From Variovorax sp. PMC12 (lineage in GTDB: Bacteria > Pseudomonadota > Gammaproteobacteria > Burkholderiales > Burkholderiaceae_C): DNA of 64,000 nt. Both the position numbers and the translations under genes were made by a program. Where the stretch lies: NCBI RefSeq assembly GCF_003019815.1, contig NZ_CP027773.1, positions 1,189,001-1,253,000 on the forward strand, written 5' to 3'. Positions 49,830-58,358 of the stretch are shown here, piece by piece. How positions within the stretch are numbered: position 1 is the first letter of the stretch; each line of letters starts with the position of its first letter. The notes beneath the pieces are model-generated. The model ran no database searches. It saw only the letters and a list, made by a program, of their open reading frames with translations, and was not told the origin of the DNA.

Positions 49830-49933
49830 TGTTCGTTTTCTCCAGTGGATGGTGTTTGCGCCGGCCCTTGCCGACGGCTGCGCCACTGTAGAAAACACCG
49901 GCCTGCGCGGCCATTCGTACGGCTACGCGCGGT

Positions 49934-49953
49934 GCTCCGTAGAACTACGGAGC
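49934..49953. promoter_or_regulatory. 20-bp palindrome at the regulator stop, upstream of HbpS-like gene
   Basis: GCTCCGTAG-AA-CTACGGAGC: perfect 9-bp arms and a 2-bp centre. It covers the stop codon of the response-regulator gene (49945-49947) and lies about 105 bp before the HbpS-like start. Symmetry and place suit a binding site for the NarL/FixJ-type regulator; there is no T-run that would make it a terminator. Confidence 0.5.
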
Positions 49954-50586
49954 GCCGCCGTCGACCAGCAGCGCGTAGCGGCGGATCAACTGCGCGAGCG
50001 AATCGCAGTCGAGCTTGGCGAACAGGTTGGCGCGATGCGTCTCGACCGTGCGCGGCGACAGCGCGAGCGTGCGCGCGATCTCCTTGTTGGTGAGCCCCTG
50101 CACGATGAAGGCCAGCACCTCGCGCTCGCGCTCCGACAGCTGCGCCGCCCGTTCACGCGCGGCGTTGTCGGCCTGCGAGCGCTCGCGCGAACGCACATGC
50201 TGGCGCACCGCCTGCTGCAGTGCCTCGAGCAATTGCTCGTCGTCCACCGGCTTCTCGAGGAACTCGGCCGCGCCGGCCTTGAAGGCACGCCGGCACATCT
50301 CCACCGTGCCGTGGCCGGTCAGCATGATGACGGGCTGGTCCACGCCCTGCGCCATCAGCCGGTCGAGCACCGTGAGCCCGCTGATGCCCGGCATGCGCAC
50401 GTCGAGCACGATGGCGCCGACGCTCGCGCGGTCGAAGCCGTCGATGAAAGCCGCCGGGTCGGCCCAGCCCTGCACGCGCAGGCCGACCGTGCCGATCAGC
50501 AGCGACAGGCCGTCGCGCACCGCCTCGTCGTCGTCGATCAGGTGGATCAGCGGCGACTGCGGCTGGTGGATTGCCGGCGCGTTCAT
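49945..50586 (-). CDS. FixJ/NarL-type response regulator
   Basis: 213 residues starting MNAPAIHQPQSPLIHLIDDD. Receiver domain with Asp62 in IVLDVRMPGISGL, Lys in FLEKPVDDEQL, then a LuxR-type helix-turn-helix (LSEREREVLAFIVQGLTNKEIA, shortened in meaning; RTVETHRANLFAKL). Its start overlaps the kinase stop (ATGA, 50583-50586), so the two are a cognate pair. It likely activates genes including the neighbouring hbpS-like gene. Confidence 0.9.
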   Translation of the reverse strand: MNAPAIHQPQSPLIHLIDDDEAVRDGLSLLIGTVGLRVQGWADPAAFIDGFDRASVGAIVLDVRMPGISGLTVLDRLMAQGVDQPVIMLTGHGTVEMCRRAFKAGAAEFLEKPVDDEQLLEALQQAVRQHVRSRERSQADNAARERAAQLSEREREVLAFIVQGLTNKEIARTLALSPRTVETHRANLFAKLDCDSLAQLIRRYALLVDGGAP

Positions 50587-52088
50587 GGCGCGCGCTCCGC
50601 AGGCGGCGCGACCAGCGGCAGCAACAGCGTGAAGCGCGCGCCGCGCGGCGACGCATTGGCCGCGCTCAGGCTGCCGCCCATGCCGCTGGCCAGCGTTTCG
50701 CTCAGGCTCAGGCCGAGGCCCAGCCCGCCTTCGCGCGTGCTGAAAAAGGGCTCGAAAAGGCGCGGCAAGGCATCGGGCGCGATGCCCCGGCCGTTGTCGG
50801 TGACGGTCAGCACGCCCTCCTCGCCGTTGCGCCCCACCGCGATGGCCAGGCGCCGGTCGCCGGCGGGCACCAGCTCGAGCGCCTGCAATGCGTTCATCAG
50901 CAGGTTGTGCACGATCTGCTCCAGCGCCACGGCTTCGGCCTGCACCCGCACCGGCGCCTGCGCCGTGGGGTCGAACTGCGCGACGATGCCGCGCCGGCTG
51001 AACTCCGGCGCGAGCAGGTGCATGGCACTGCGCACCACCTCCTGCAGCACCAGCGGCCTGGCGTCTCCCGCAGCCTCGGGCCGCTCGATCACCCGCCGCA
51101 GGCGCCCCACGACGCCCGCCGCGCGGCGCGCCTGCTCGACCGCCTGGCCCATCGCGTCGCGTGCGGTGGCCAGGTCCGGCGGCTCGTCGTCCAGCAGGCG
51201 GCGCGCGGCCTGCGCGTTGGCCAGCACCGCCGTCAGCGGCTGGTTGAGTTCATGCGCCAGCCCGGCCGACAGCTCGCCCAGCGCATTGAGCCGCGCGACC
51301 TGCCCGAGCCGCAGCAGCTCTTCGGCCCGGCGCCGCGCGATGCGCTGGCGCTGCGCCATCCACAGTCCGGCCAGCAGCAGCGCCGTCGCGACGGCCCAGG
51401 CGCCGATGCCGCGCCACGGGAGCTCGCCCCAGCCCACCTGCCGCTCGGCCACGAGGTCGAAGGGCTGGCTCGGCGACGCCAGCGGCTTGGTCAGGCCGAA
51501 GCGCCAGCCGCCCGCGGTGGGCCGGCCGGGCTGCAGCACCAGTTGCTGGCCGTCACGCTGCAGGCTCAGCCGCACCGGGCTGACCTGCGGGTTCATGGGC
51601 CAGTCGCGCCAGGGCACCGAGCCGGCCAGGTCGATGTCGAGCGCGTAGCTGAACGGCGTGGCGCCCATCACCAGCACATAGCGGCCGTGCGCCAGGTCCA
51701 GCGATGCGAGGTCGGCGCGATGCTGGCTGCGCGAGCGGGCCTCGGCGGCGGCCAGCGCGGCGGGCGTGGCGCTCGCCGCCGGACCGGCGTCCGGCCAGGG
51801 CTCGTCGCGCTCGCGGCGATGCACCCGCAGGATCGACGAATACACCGACGGCAGGCGCTGCTCTGGATGGTCGGCACCGGTGCTGGGCTCCAGCAGCGCC
51901 AGCGTGGCCAGCACGGCGTCGTACTGCACCATCTGCTGGCTCATGAGCCGGTGCGCGATGCGCACGTCGGTCTCGAAGTCCTGGTGCATCTGCGCCAGTT
52001 CTGCGCGCGCGATCCAGACGGCGCCAGCCACGGTGAGCACCACCCATGCCAGCCACCATCCACCTTGCGCACGCAACCACTGTTTCAT
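50583..52088 (-). CDS. Membrane sensor histidine kinase (DctB/FixL-like)
   Basis: 501 residues starting MKQWLRAQGGWWLAW. Two membrane helices (~10-30 and ~220-240) enclose a ~190-residue periplasmic sensor with no recognised family. HisKA: LGELSAGLAHELNQPLTAV with the phospho-His; HATPase_c: NLLMNALQALE, DNGRGIAPDALPRLFEPFFS, GLGLGLSLSE. The periplasmic domain could contact the exported HbpS-like or ankyrin proteins encoded downstream. The start at 52088 is preferred over 52196, which would run into the divergent gene. Confidence 0.9.
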   Translation of the reverse strand: MKQWLRAQGGWWLAWVVLTVAGAVWIARAELAQMHQDFETDVRIAHRLMSQQMVQYDAVLATLALLEPSTGADHPEQRLPSVYSSILRVHRRERDEPWPDAGPAASATPAALAAAEARSRSQHRADLASLDLAHGRYVLVMGATPFSYALDIDLAGSVPWRDWPMNPQVSPVRLSLQRDGQQLVLQPGRPTAGGWRFGLTKPLASPSQPFDLVAERQVGWGELPWRGIGAWAVATALLLAGLWMAQRQRIARRRAEELLRLGQVARLNALGELSAGLAHELNQPLTAVLANAQAARRLLDDEPPDLATARDAMGQAVEQARRAAGVVGRLRRVIERPEAAGDARPLVLQEVVRSAMHLLAPEFSRRGIVAQFDPTAQAPVRVQAEAVALEQIVHNLLMNALQALELVPAGDRRLAIAVGRNGEEGVLTVTDNGRGIAPDALPRLFEPFFSTREGGLGLGLSLSETLASGMGGSLSAANASPRGARFTLLLPLVAPPAERAP

Positions 52089-52150
52089 GGCGCGGATTGT
52101 GCCCGGCGCCGCAGGCCGCCCCCGTGTTGGCCGAGAATGCCGCCCCAGAC

Positions 52151-53218
52151 ATGGCTGAAGTACAGGACTCCCTTTTCCCCGATCTGCCGCCCGCACAGGA
52201 GGTGCAGGTGGCCCCGCCGCCCCCAGAACCGGCCGCCGGAAAAAAGCCGCGCACCGGCACGGTCGAGGCCGCGCCGACGGACCCGGCGCTCGTCGAACTC
52301 GCCGCCGCGCTGCCGCCCAACCTGCGGCTCGGAACGTCGTCGTGGAGCTACCCCGGCTGGGCCGGCCTCGTGTGGAACGGCGAATACGCCGAGTCGGTGC
52401 TCTCCAAGAATGGACTTTCCGCGCTCGCGCAGCATCCGCTGTTCCGCACCGTGAGCCTGGACCGCAACTTCTACCGCGCCCTCACCGCCAGCCAGTACGC
52501 GCGCTACGCGGCCATGGTGCCCGACGACTTCCGCTTCATGGTGAAGGCGCCCAGCCTGGTGACCGACGCCACCGTGCGCGACGAAAGCGGCCGCGGCATG
52601 CAGGCCAACCCGGTGTTCCTCAGCAGCGAGATCGCGCGGCAGGAGTTCGTGCTGCCCGCGCTCGAAGGACTGGGCCATCGCATCGGCGTGCTGGTGTTCC
52701 AGCTGAGCCCGATTCCCGGCCACCTGCTGGCCGACCAGCCGGCGCTGCTGGCGCGCATTGCTGACATGCTAGCCGCGCTGCCCGACCTGAAGCAGACCGC
52801 GCCCGACGCGGTGATCGCCGTCGAGGTGCGCGACCCTCAGTTGCTGACCCCCGCCTTCGCCGACATGCTGCGCAGCGTGGGCGCCACCTTCTGCATGGGC
52901 CTGCACGCGAAGATGCCGCCCATCGAAGAGCAACTGCCGATGCTGCGCGCGCTGTGGCCCGGGCCGCTGGTGTGCCGCTGGAACCTGCACCGCCGCCACG
53001 GCCGCTTCGGCTACGAAGACGCGGAAAAGCTCTATGGCCCGTTCGACAGGATCGTCGACCCCGACCCCGAGACGCGCGCCGCGCTGGCCAAGGTGATCGC
53101 GGGCACCACCCGCGCGGGCCAGAACGCCTTCGTCACCGTGAGCAACAACGCCGAGGGCTGCGCCCCTCTCACGATCGCGCAGCTCGCGCGCGACCTTGCC
53201 GCGCTGAAGCCCGGCTAG
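52151..53218 (+). CDS. DUF72 domain-containing protein
   Basis: 355 residues starting MAEVQDSLFPDLPPAQEVQ. A ~70-residue Pro/Ala-rich N-terminus precedes a DUF72 TIM-barrel-like domain: LRLGTSSWSYPGWAGLVW, LDRNFYRALTASQYARYA, FRFMVKAPSLVT, GVLVFQLSPIPG, VCRWNLHRRHG. Function of DUF72 is unknown. Its stop codon directly abuts the convergent Rid-family stop with no gap. Confidence 0.85.
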   Translation: MAEVQDSLFPDLPPAQEVQVAPPPPEPAAGKKPRTGTVEAAPTDPALVELAAALPPNLRLGTSSWSYPGWAGLVWNGEYAESVLSKNGLSALAQHPLFRTVSLDRNFYRALTASQYARYAAMVPDDFRFMVKAPSLVTDATVRDESGRGMQANPVFLSSEIARQEFVLPALEGLGHRIGVLVFQLSPIPGHLLADQPALLARIADMLAALPDLKQTAPDAVIAVEVRDPQLLTPAFADMLRSVGATFCMGLHAKMPPIEEQLPMLRALWPGPLVCRWNLHRRHGRFGYEDAEKLYGPFDRIVDPDPETRAALAKVIAGTTRAGQNAFVTVSNNAEGCAPLTIAQLARDLAALKPG

Positions 53219-53710
53219 TCAGCGGATGTCGTGCTTGGCCGCCACGGTCATCTCGACCTCGACGGTCGCGTTCTTCGGCAGCGCATAGACACCGACCGCC
53301 GTGCGCACATGCACGCCCGCGTCGCCGAACACGCGGTGCAGCAGGTCGGACGCGGCATCGGCCACTTCGCTCTGCTGCGTGAAGTCGGCGGTGCACTGCA
53401 CGAACACGCCGACGCGCAGCACCTTCTCCACCGCGTCGAGCGAGCCGAGCGAACGGCGCAGCAGCGCGAGGCTGCGCAGGGCGCAGATCTGGGCGCCCTC
53501 GCGGGCCTTGTCGAGCGTGACCGCATCGCCGACGCGGCCCGTGACCACCACCGTGGTGCCCACGCGCGGAACCTGCCCGCTGAGGTAGACCGTGCGGCCG
53601 TCGCGCACGATCGGCACGTAGTGGCCGCCGGCAATGATGTCGCCGTCGAAGCTGTGGCCCAGCTCGGCTGCAATCTGGTCGGCGATGTGGTCTCGGCTCT
53701 GCGCTGTCAT
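53219..53710 (-). CDS. Rid-family protein (YjgF-like)
   Basis: 163 residues starting MTAQSRDHIADQIAAELG. Rid trimer fold: VYLSGQVPRVGTTVVVTGRVG, REGAQICALRSLALLRRSLG, VFVQCTADFTQQSEVADAASDLL, VRTAVGVYALPKNATVEVEM. Distinct subgroup from the 11740 gene; an Arg is present in VRTAVGVYALP near the expected catalytic position. Expected to act on reactive enamine/imine species. Not clearly part of the hydroxylase operon (105-bp gap). Confidence 0.82.
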   Translation of the reverse strand: MTAQSRDHIADQIAAELGHSFDGDIIAGGHYVPIVRDGRTVYLSGQVPRVGTTVVVTGRVGDAVTLDKAREGAQICALRSLALLRRSLGSLDAVEKVLRVGVFVQCTADFTQQSEVADAASDLLHRVFGDAGVHVRTAVGVYALPKNATVEVEMTVAAKHDIR

Positions 53711-53815
53711 ATCGGTTCCATCAAAAAGAGCCTCATTGTCGCCAGCCGTCCTGAGGGAAAACAGATACAGATCGATCCGCTTCGAGCCGCAACAGATGGC
53801 CCGAAGCGGCTGCCT

Positions 53816-54136
53816 TCACTGGTCGAACGAGAGGAAGACGCGGCCGCCCTCGATCTTCACCGGATAGCTGCGCAGGTCTTCGGTCAGCGGCGCGCACATC
53901 GCCTTGCCGGTGCGCACGTCGAAGCGGCCCTGGTGCAGCGGGCATTCGATCTCATGGCCTTCGAGGAAACCGTCGCACAGCCGCGCATGGCCGTGGGTGC
54001 AGATGTTGTCGGTGGCGTGGATGCCATCTTCGGTGCCGTACAGCGCGATGTCGCGCCCCTGCACCTCGATGCCCACCACGTCTTCGGAGGGAACGTCGTC
54101 GACCGCCGCGGCGTCGACCCAGGTAATCGTGCTCAT
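53816..54136 (-). CDS. Rieske [2Fe-2S] ferredoxin of aromatic hydroxylase (NagAb-like)
   Basis: 106 residues starting MSTITWVDAAAVDDV. Rieske ligands: C46 and H48 in ICTHGHARLC, C65 and H68 in ECPLHQGRF. It passes electrons from the reductase (57268-58257) to the oxygenase (55511-57246). NagAb and NdoB-type ferredoxins have the same length (~104). It is the last gene of the operon, separated from the oxygenase genes by a Bug receptor and a chorismate-mutase-family gene. Confidence 0.87.
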   Translation of the reverse strand: MSTITWVDAAAVDDVPSEDVVGIEVQGRDIALYGTEDGIHATDNICTHGHARLCDGFLEGHEIECPLHQGRFDVRTGKAMCAPLTEDLRSYPVKIEGGRVFLSFDQ

Positions 54137-54162
54137 GTTCTTGTCCTTGCTCTGTGGAGTGT

Positions 54163-55131
54163 TCAGTTGTCGGCCTTCAGGCCGGCGCGCTCGATCACGG
54201 GCTTCCAGCGGCGCAGTTCCTCCGTCATGAACTTGCTCAGCGCCTCGGGCGTGCTGCCCACGGGGTCGAAGTAAGCGGTCTGCAGGCGCTTGAGCGTCTC
54301 CGGCTCCTTCAGCACCGCGGCAATCTCGCGGCTCATGCGCTGCACCACGTCGTTGGGAGTTCCCTTGGGCGCCATGTAGGCGAACCAGGGCACGGCCTGG
54401 ATGTCGGGCACGCCCGATTCGCGAAGAGTCGGCAGTTCCGCCAGCAGCGGCGAACGCTCGGCCGAGGTAACGGCCAGCGCCTTCAGCCGCCCGGCCTTGG
54501 CCTGCGGCATCACGGACACCGGCGGCAGGCAGGCGAACTGCACGTCGCCCTGGATGATGGCCGTGACCGCCTGGCCCGACGACGCATACGGAATGTGCAC
54601 CGCGAACGAATTCGTCTTGAGCTTGACCAGTTCCACGCCCAGGTGCGAGATGGAGCCGTTGCCGGTCGAAGCGAAATTGAACTTGCCCGGGTTGCGCTTC
54701 ATCGCGTCGAGCCAGGCCTTGACCGAATCGACGTTCATCGAATTCGACACCGCGCACACGTTGGGCGTGGTGGCCGCGAGCGACACCGGCACGAGGTCCT
54801 TGAACGGGTCGTACGGCAGGTTCTTGTAGAGGATGGTGTTGTAGACCAGCGGCGCATTCACCGACAGCAGGAAGGTATAGCCGTCGGGCTGCGCCTTGGA
54901 GGCCTGGTCGGTGCCGGTGTTGCCGCCCGCGCCGGGCTTGTTGTCGACGATCAGCGGCTGGCCGATGCGCGCGGCCAGCTTGTCGTTGACGATGCGCGCG
55001 AGGATGTCGGGCGACGAGCCGGCCGCGAACGGCACCACGATGCGAATCGGGCGCTGCGGCCAGCTCTGTGCGTGGGCGGCCGCGGCCATTGCCAGTGCCG
55101 TGAAGGCGATGCCGAGCTGGGCGAACCTCAT
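54163..55131 (-). CDS. Bug-family (TctC-like) periplasmic solute receptor
   Basis: 322 residues starting MRFAQLGIAFTALAMAAAAHAQ with a clear signal peptide. Typical Bug fold: PIRIVVPFAAGSSPDILARI, QPLIVDNKPGAGGNTGTDQ, PDGYTFLLSVNAPLVYN, ELPTLRESGVPDIQAVPWFAYMAPKGTP. Binds carboxylates or aromatics for TTT transport or sensing. Its ATG overlaps the chorismate-mutase-family stop (ATGA, 55128-55131). Placement inside the aromatic hydroxylase operon suggests an aromatic acid ligand such as salicylate; TctAB membrane genes are not present. Confidence 0.88.
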   Translation of the reverse strand: MRFAQLGIAFTALAMAAAAHAQSWPQRPIRIVVPFAAGSSPDILARIVNDKLAARIGQPLIVDNKPGAGGNTGTDQASKAQPDGYTFLLSVNAPLVYNTILYKNLPYDPFKDLVPVSLAATTPNVCAVSNSMNVDSVKAWLDAMKRNPGKFNFASTGNGSISHLGVELVKLKTNSFAVHIPYASSGQAVTAIIQGDVQFACLPPVSVMPQAKAGRLKALAVTSAERSPLLAELPTLRESGVPDIQAVPWFAYMAPKGTPNDVVQRMSREIAAVLKEPETLKRLQTAYFDPVGSTPEALSKFMTEELRRWKPVIERAGLKADN

Positions 55132-55496
55132 GCCTTGGCCTCCACCGGCACCATGCCCAGGTGGTCCTGCTGCTCGCGCGCGATGAAGCCCGCGATGAGC
55201 GCGCGGTAGGCGGCCTCGACCACCTCCGGATAGGCGCCCTTCTCTTCGGCCAGCGCCTTCACCTTGTCGATCACCTCCTGCTGGCGCTGCGGCGCCGAGA
55301 CCTGGAAGGCGTCGCGCTTGAAGCGCGCGGCGTCCTTCACGTAGCGGCCGCGCTCGGCAAGCAGCGCGACGATCTGGCGGTCGAGCCGGTCGATGTTCTC
55401 GCGCACCTCGGCGAGGTCGGCGCACAGCGGCACGTAGCCGGGGTCGGTGAAGCGGCGCAGCGGCGCGCCGTTTGTCTCTGGTTCTTTTTGCTGCAT
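55128..55496 (-). CDS. Chorismate mutase family protein (AroQ/PchB type)
   Basis: 122 residues starting MQQKEPETNGAPLRRF. An all-helical CM_2 domain at ~35-120: VRENIDRLDRQIVALLAERGRYV with the conserved Arg, KDAARFKRDAF (Lys of the active site), QRQQEVIDKVKALAEEKG and YPEVVEAAYRALIAGFIAREQQ. The family includes chorismate mutase and isochorismate-pyruvate lyase PchB, which releases salicylate. Found here between the hydroxylase beta subunit and a Bug receptor, so action on a salicylate-related compound is an attractive inference. Activity not provable from sequence. Confidence 0.8.
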   Translation of the reverse strand: MQQKEPETNGAPLRRFTDPGYVPLCADLAEVRENIDRLDRQIVALLAERGRYVKDAARFKRDAFQVSAPQRQQEVIDKVKALAEEKGAYPEVVEAAYRALIAGFIAREQQDHLGMVPVEAKA

Positions 55497-55510
55497 GGCT
55501 GACTCGGGTT

Positions 55511-55993
55511 TCAGATCGGATAAATGATGGAGTTCGGGATCATCTCGCTGTCGAACACGCACAGGCGCGACGCGAACTTCAGGCCTTCGGGCGTGGGCAC
55601 CACGGTGTCGATGTAGCGCCCCACGTTGAACACGGTGGAGGGCTGGTCGAGCTTGGTGCGGAACACCGCGTAGTTGGCCTCGCTGTGGATCGCGCCGTCG
55701 GCATCGACCGCGTGCACCAGCGGCAGGCCGACCACGTGGCGCTGGTAGTACGGGTCGTGGAACAGCGTCTCCTGGATGCCGTAGACCCGGTCTTCGAGCA
55801 TGCCTCGGCTCTCGAACGAAAGCGTGGCCAGCGGCAGGCCGCGTTCTTGGTTCTCGCGCGGCTGCAGGCGATAGCTGCACTGCTCGGTGAAGAAGCCGGG
55901 CCACAGGCCCCATTGGCCGGAATCGACGGCGTGCGCGTAGGCGGCGTAGAGCCGCGAGAGTTCGAGGTAGGTGTCGGCGTCGAGCTTCATCAT
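55511..55993 (-). CDS. Aromatic-ring hydroxylase beta subunit (NagH-like)
   Basis: 160 residues from the first of two ATGs (MMKLDADTYLELSRLYAAYA), overlapping the alpha-subunit stop. SnoaL-like cone fold of ring-hydroxylating dioxygenase small subunits: YAHAVDSGQWGLWPGFFTEQC, YRLQPRENQERGLPL, MLEDRVYGIQETLFHDPYYQRH, SRLCVFDSEMIPNSIIYPI. NagH of salicylate 5-hydroxylase is ~161 residues. Structural partner of the alpha subunit, no catalytic residues. Confidence 0.88.
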   Translation of the reverse strand: MMKLDADTYLELSRLYAAYAHAVDSGQWGLWPGFFTEQCSYRLQPRENQERGLPLATLSFESRGMLEDRVYGIQETLFHDPYYQRHVVGLPLVHAVDADGAIHSEANYAVFRTKLDQPSTVFNVGRYIDTVVPTPEGLKFASRLCVFDSEMIPNSIIYPI

Positions 55994-57246
55994 GCCTCCA
56001 TCACCTCGCGCCAGTAGCGGTACATGCCGCGAATCAGCGTCTCCGTCACCATGTGGTCGGTGTTCTCGACCTCCCGGCCGCCAAGCTCGGCAAGCGTGCG
56101 GTGGAACGGCTTCTGCTCGAAGCCTTCCTGCGAGAACTCGATGACCTCGCCGTCGTCCGCCGAGACGAAGCCCGCGGGCCCGAACAGGTTGGCCTGGCGC
56201 AGGCGGCGCTGGGTCATTTCCTCGGTGTCGTCCTCGAAGCCGAAATGCGTCCAGACGAAGTCGAAGGCGTCGTGCCCCACGGGCTGGATGTGGCGCGTCG
56301 ACACGCTGTTGACCTGCTGCTGCAGGATCAGGCTCGGGAACAGCGTCATCATCACCGCCGTCGGGCCGCCCCACCAGGGCTCGGGCACGATGTCGAGAAA
56401 GCGCGGGTCCTTCAGCTGCATGCTCTCCTTGAAGCTGGACACCTGTGTCACCTGCGCGGCCTTGCCGGCGCTGCCGCGCGTGGAAATCATGGCGGCATGG
56501 CGGCCGCGCGCGTCCATCTTCAACTCCGACTTGTTGTCGGCGCGCCAGAGGCCGAAGGTCACGAACCAGGTGTGCAGCAGGCCCGGGTGGTACGGGTCCT
56601 TGATGTTCTCCTGCATCAGCTTCCAGTTGCCTGGAATGCGCTGGCGGCTGTAGCCGAGGATCTTGAGCTTGCGGCCATCGAACAGCCGGTCGAAATAATG
56701 AAGGATGTCGGGGCCGAGAAAGTCCTCGAACGATTCGATCCCGTGGTCGAACGAAGCGAACACCACGCCGCCGCGCGAGGCCACCTTGAGCTTGGTGAGG
56801 CCGTTCTCCTCGGTCTTGAAGTCGGCGGGCATGCCGCCGTTGACCTTGCCGTCCTGCTTCACGCCGCGCCGGAACGGCACGCCCTGCAGGTCGCCCTTGA
56901 GCGTGTAGTTCCACTGGTGGTAGGGGCAGACGAACTCTTTCTTGTTGCCGTGGCGTTCCCGGCAGAACTGCATGCCGCGGTGCGCGCAGACGTTCTCGAA
57001 CACATGGATCTCGCCCGCCTCGTCGCGCGACATGATGACCGAGCGCTCGCCGATGGCGGTGCGCTTGAAGTCGCCCGGGTTCGGAATCTCGGCCTCCAGG
57101 CCGACATAGCACCAGTGTTTCTCGTAGAAGAAGCGCTGCAACTCCTTCTTGTGCAAGGCCTCGTCGGTGTAGGCCATGAAGGGAATGCGGCTGGTCCGCT
57201 CGCTCTCCCATTTCAGTTCGACGGGGAACACGGCTTGCGTGGTCAT
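55990..57246 (-). CDS. Rieske oxygenase alpha subunit, salicylate 5-hydroxylase type (NagG-like)
   Basis: 418 residues starting MTTQAVFPVELKWES. Rieske cluster ligands C87/H89 (NVCAHRGMQFC) and C107/H110 (FVCPYHQWNY); mononuclear iron site D217-x2-H220-x4-H225 in IKDPYHPGLLH, the facial triad of ring hydroxylases. Length and operon match NagG, which converts salicylate to gentisate with O2 and electrons from the reductase/ferredoxin chain. No gentisate dioxygenase is in the window. Related enzymes act on anthranilate or other 2-substituted benzoates, so the substrate is probable, not certain. Confidence 0.87.
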   Translation of the reverse strand: MTTQAVFPVELKWESERTSRIPFMAYTDEALHKKELQRFFYEKHWCYVGLEAEIPNPGDFKRTAIGERSVIMSRDEAGEIHVFENVCAHRGMQFCRERHGNKKEFVCPYHQWNYTLKGDLQGVPFRRGVKQDGKVNGGMPADFKTEENGLTKLKVASRGGVVFASFDHGIESFEDFLGPDILHYFDRLFDGRKLKILGYSRQRIPGNWKLMQENIKDPYHPGLLHTWFVTFGLWRADNKSELKMDARGRHAAMISTRGSAGKAAQVTQVSSFKESMQLKDPRFLDIVPEPWWGGPTAVMMTLFPSLILQQQVNSVSTRHIQPVGHDAFDFVWTHFGFEDDTEEMTQRRLRQANLFGPAGFVSADDGEVIEFSQEGFEQKPFHRTLAELGGREVENTDHMVTETLIRGMYRYWREVMEA

Positions 57247-57267
57247 CGGGGGTCTCCTTCGTTGTGT

Positions 57268-58257
57268 TCAGGTGCCTTGCAGGTAGAAGGCATCGGCATG
57301 CGTCTGCTCGGGTGCGAGGCCACGGCCGCGCACCAGTTGCGTCACGGCCTCGACCATCGGCGGCGAGCCGCAGAGGTAGGCGCGCCAGCCGTCGAGGCTG
57401 CCGGGCCAGTCGGCGCGGATCGCGTCGGTGATGAGGCCCACGCGCTGCTTTCCGTTCGCCGGTCCGGTGACGACCACCACGTGCACGTCCAGGCCCGGGT
57501 GCTGCGCCTGCAGCTCCCGCAGTTCCTGCAGGCCGTACACGTCCGCATCGGAACGCACGCCGAGGTACAGGTGGATCGGCTGCGTGAGCCCGGCCGCGAT
57601 GGCGCCGCGCACGATCGAAAGAATAGGCGCCAGCCCGGTGCCACCCGCTGCACAGAGCATCGGTCCGCGGTGTTTGGTGCGCAGGTAGGCCGTGCCGAGC
57701 GGCCCGCTCACGCGCACCGGATCACCGATGCGCAACTGCTCGAAGATGTGCGCCGTGACACGCCCGCCGGGCACGCGGCGCACATGGAACTCGAGCTCCG
57801 AGTCACGGCTCAGCCCGGCCATCGAATACGGCCGCGCGAGGTCGGGGGCGAACTGCAGCTGCGCGTACTGGCCCGGAGAAAACTCCAGCGGCTTGTTGGG
57901 CTTGAGGCGCAGCCGGCGAATGTCGTGGGTCAGCGCGTCGATGCCTGTCACCGTGGCCTTCAGGATGCGCGCGGGATGCACGACCACCTCGTCCGGCTCG
58001 GGAATCTCGATGGCGCAGCTTTCGGTCAGGGTGCTCTGGCAGGCCAGCACATAGCGCTCGCCCTGGCCGTCCGGGCGAATGGCGTCCTGCCCGCCGTCGA
58101 GCACCTGGCCCGACACCACCTTGCAACGGCAGGTGCCGCAGCGCCCCGACATGCAGCTGTAGGACACCGGCACGTGATGCTCGCGCAGCACTTCGAGCAG
58201 GTTCGCGCCGGGGCGGACCTCGAGGGTGCGGGCAAGGGGATGTATGTGCAGGTCCAT
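57268..58257 (-). CDS. Hydroxylase reductase component: [2Fe-2S]-FAD-NAD(P)H (NagAa-like)
   Basis: 329 residues starting MDLHIHPLARTLEVRPG. Plant-type [2Fe-2S] domain first (C35, C40, C43 in SCMSGRCGTC; C73 in LACQSTL), then FAD-binding (LARPYSMAGLSRD) and NAD-binding (CAAGGTGLAPILSIV, YLCGSPPMVEAV) domains. Takes electrons from NAD(P)H for the Rieske ferredoxin. Same domain order and length as NagAa/NdoR (~328). First gene of the operon, divergent from the NahR-like gene. Confidence 0.88.
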   Translation of the reverse strand: MDLHIHPLARTLEVRPGANLLEVLREHHVPVSYSCMSGRCGTCRCKVVSGQVLDGGQDAIRPDGQGERYVLACQSTLTESCAIEIPEPDEVVVHPARILKATVTGIDALTHDIRRLRLKPNKPLEFSPGQYAQLQFAPDLARPYSMAGLSRDSELEFHVRRVPGGRVTAHIFEQLRIGDPVRVSGPLGTAYLRTKHRGPMLCAAGGTGLAPILSIVRGAIAAGLTQPIHLYLGVRSDADVYGLQELRELQAQHPGLDVHVVVVTGPANGKQRVGLITDAIRADWPGSLDGWRAYLCGSPPMVEAVTQLVRGRGLAPEQTHADAFYLQGT

Positions 58258-58358
58258 CGTGGGGCTCTCTTGCGCCGGCGTGGGTGCCGGCCTGTCTCTG
58301 GAAGGCGATGATGCGCGGGCGCTTCCGATTGACCAATAGAATTCGGTGAATCCTCTTC

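Noticed and set aside
54163..55131. Bug receptor as part of a complete TTT transporter
   Set aside because: No TctA or TctB membrane gene is in the operon or nearby.
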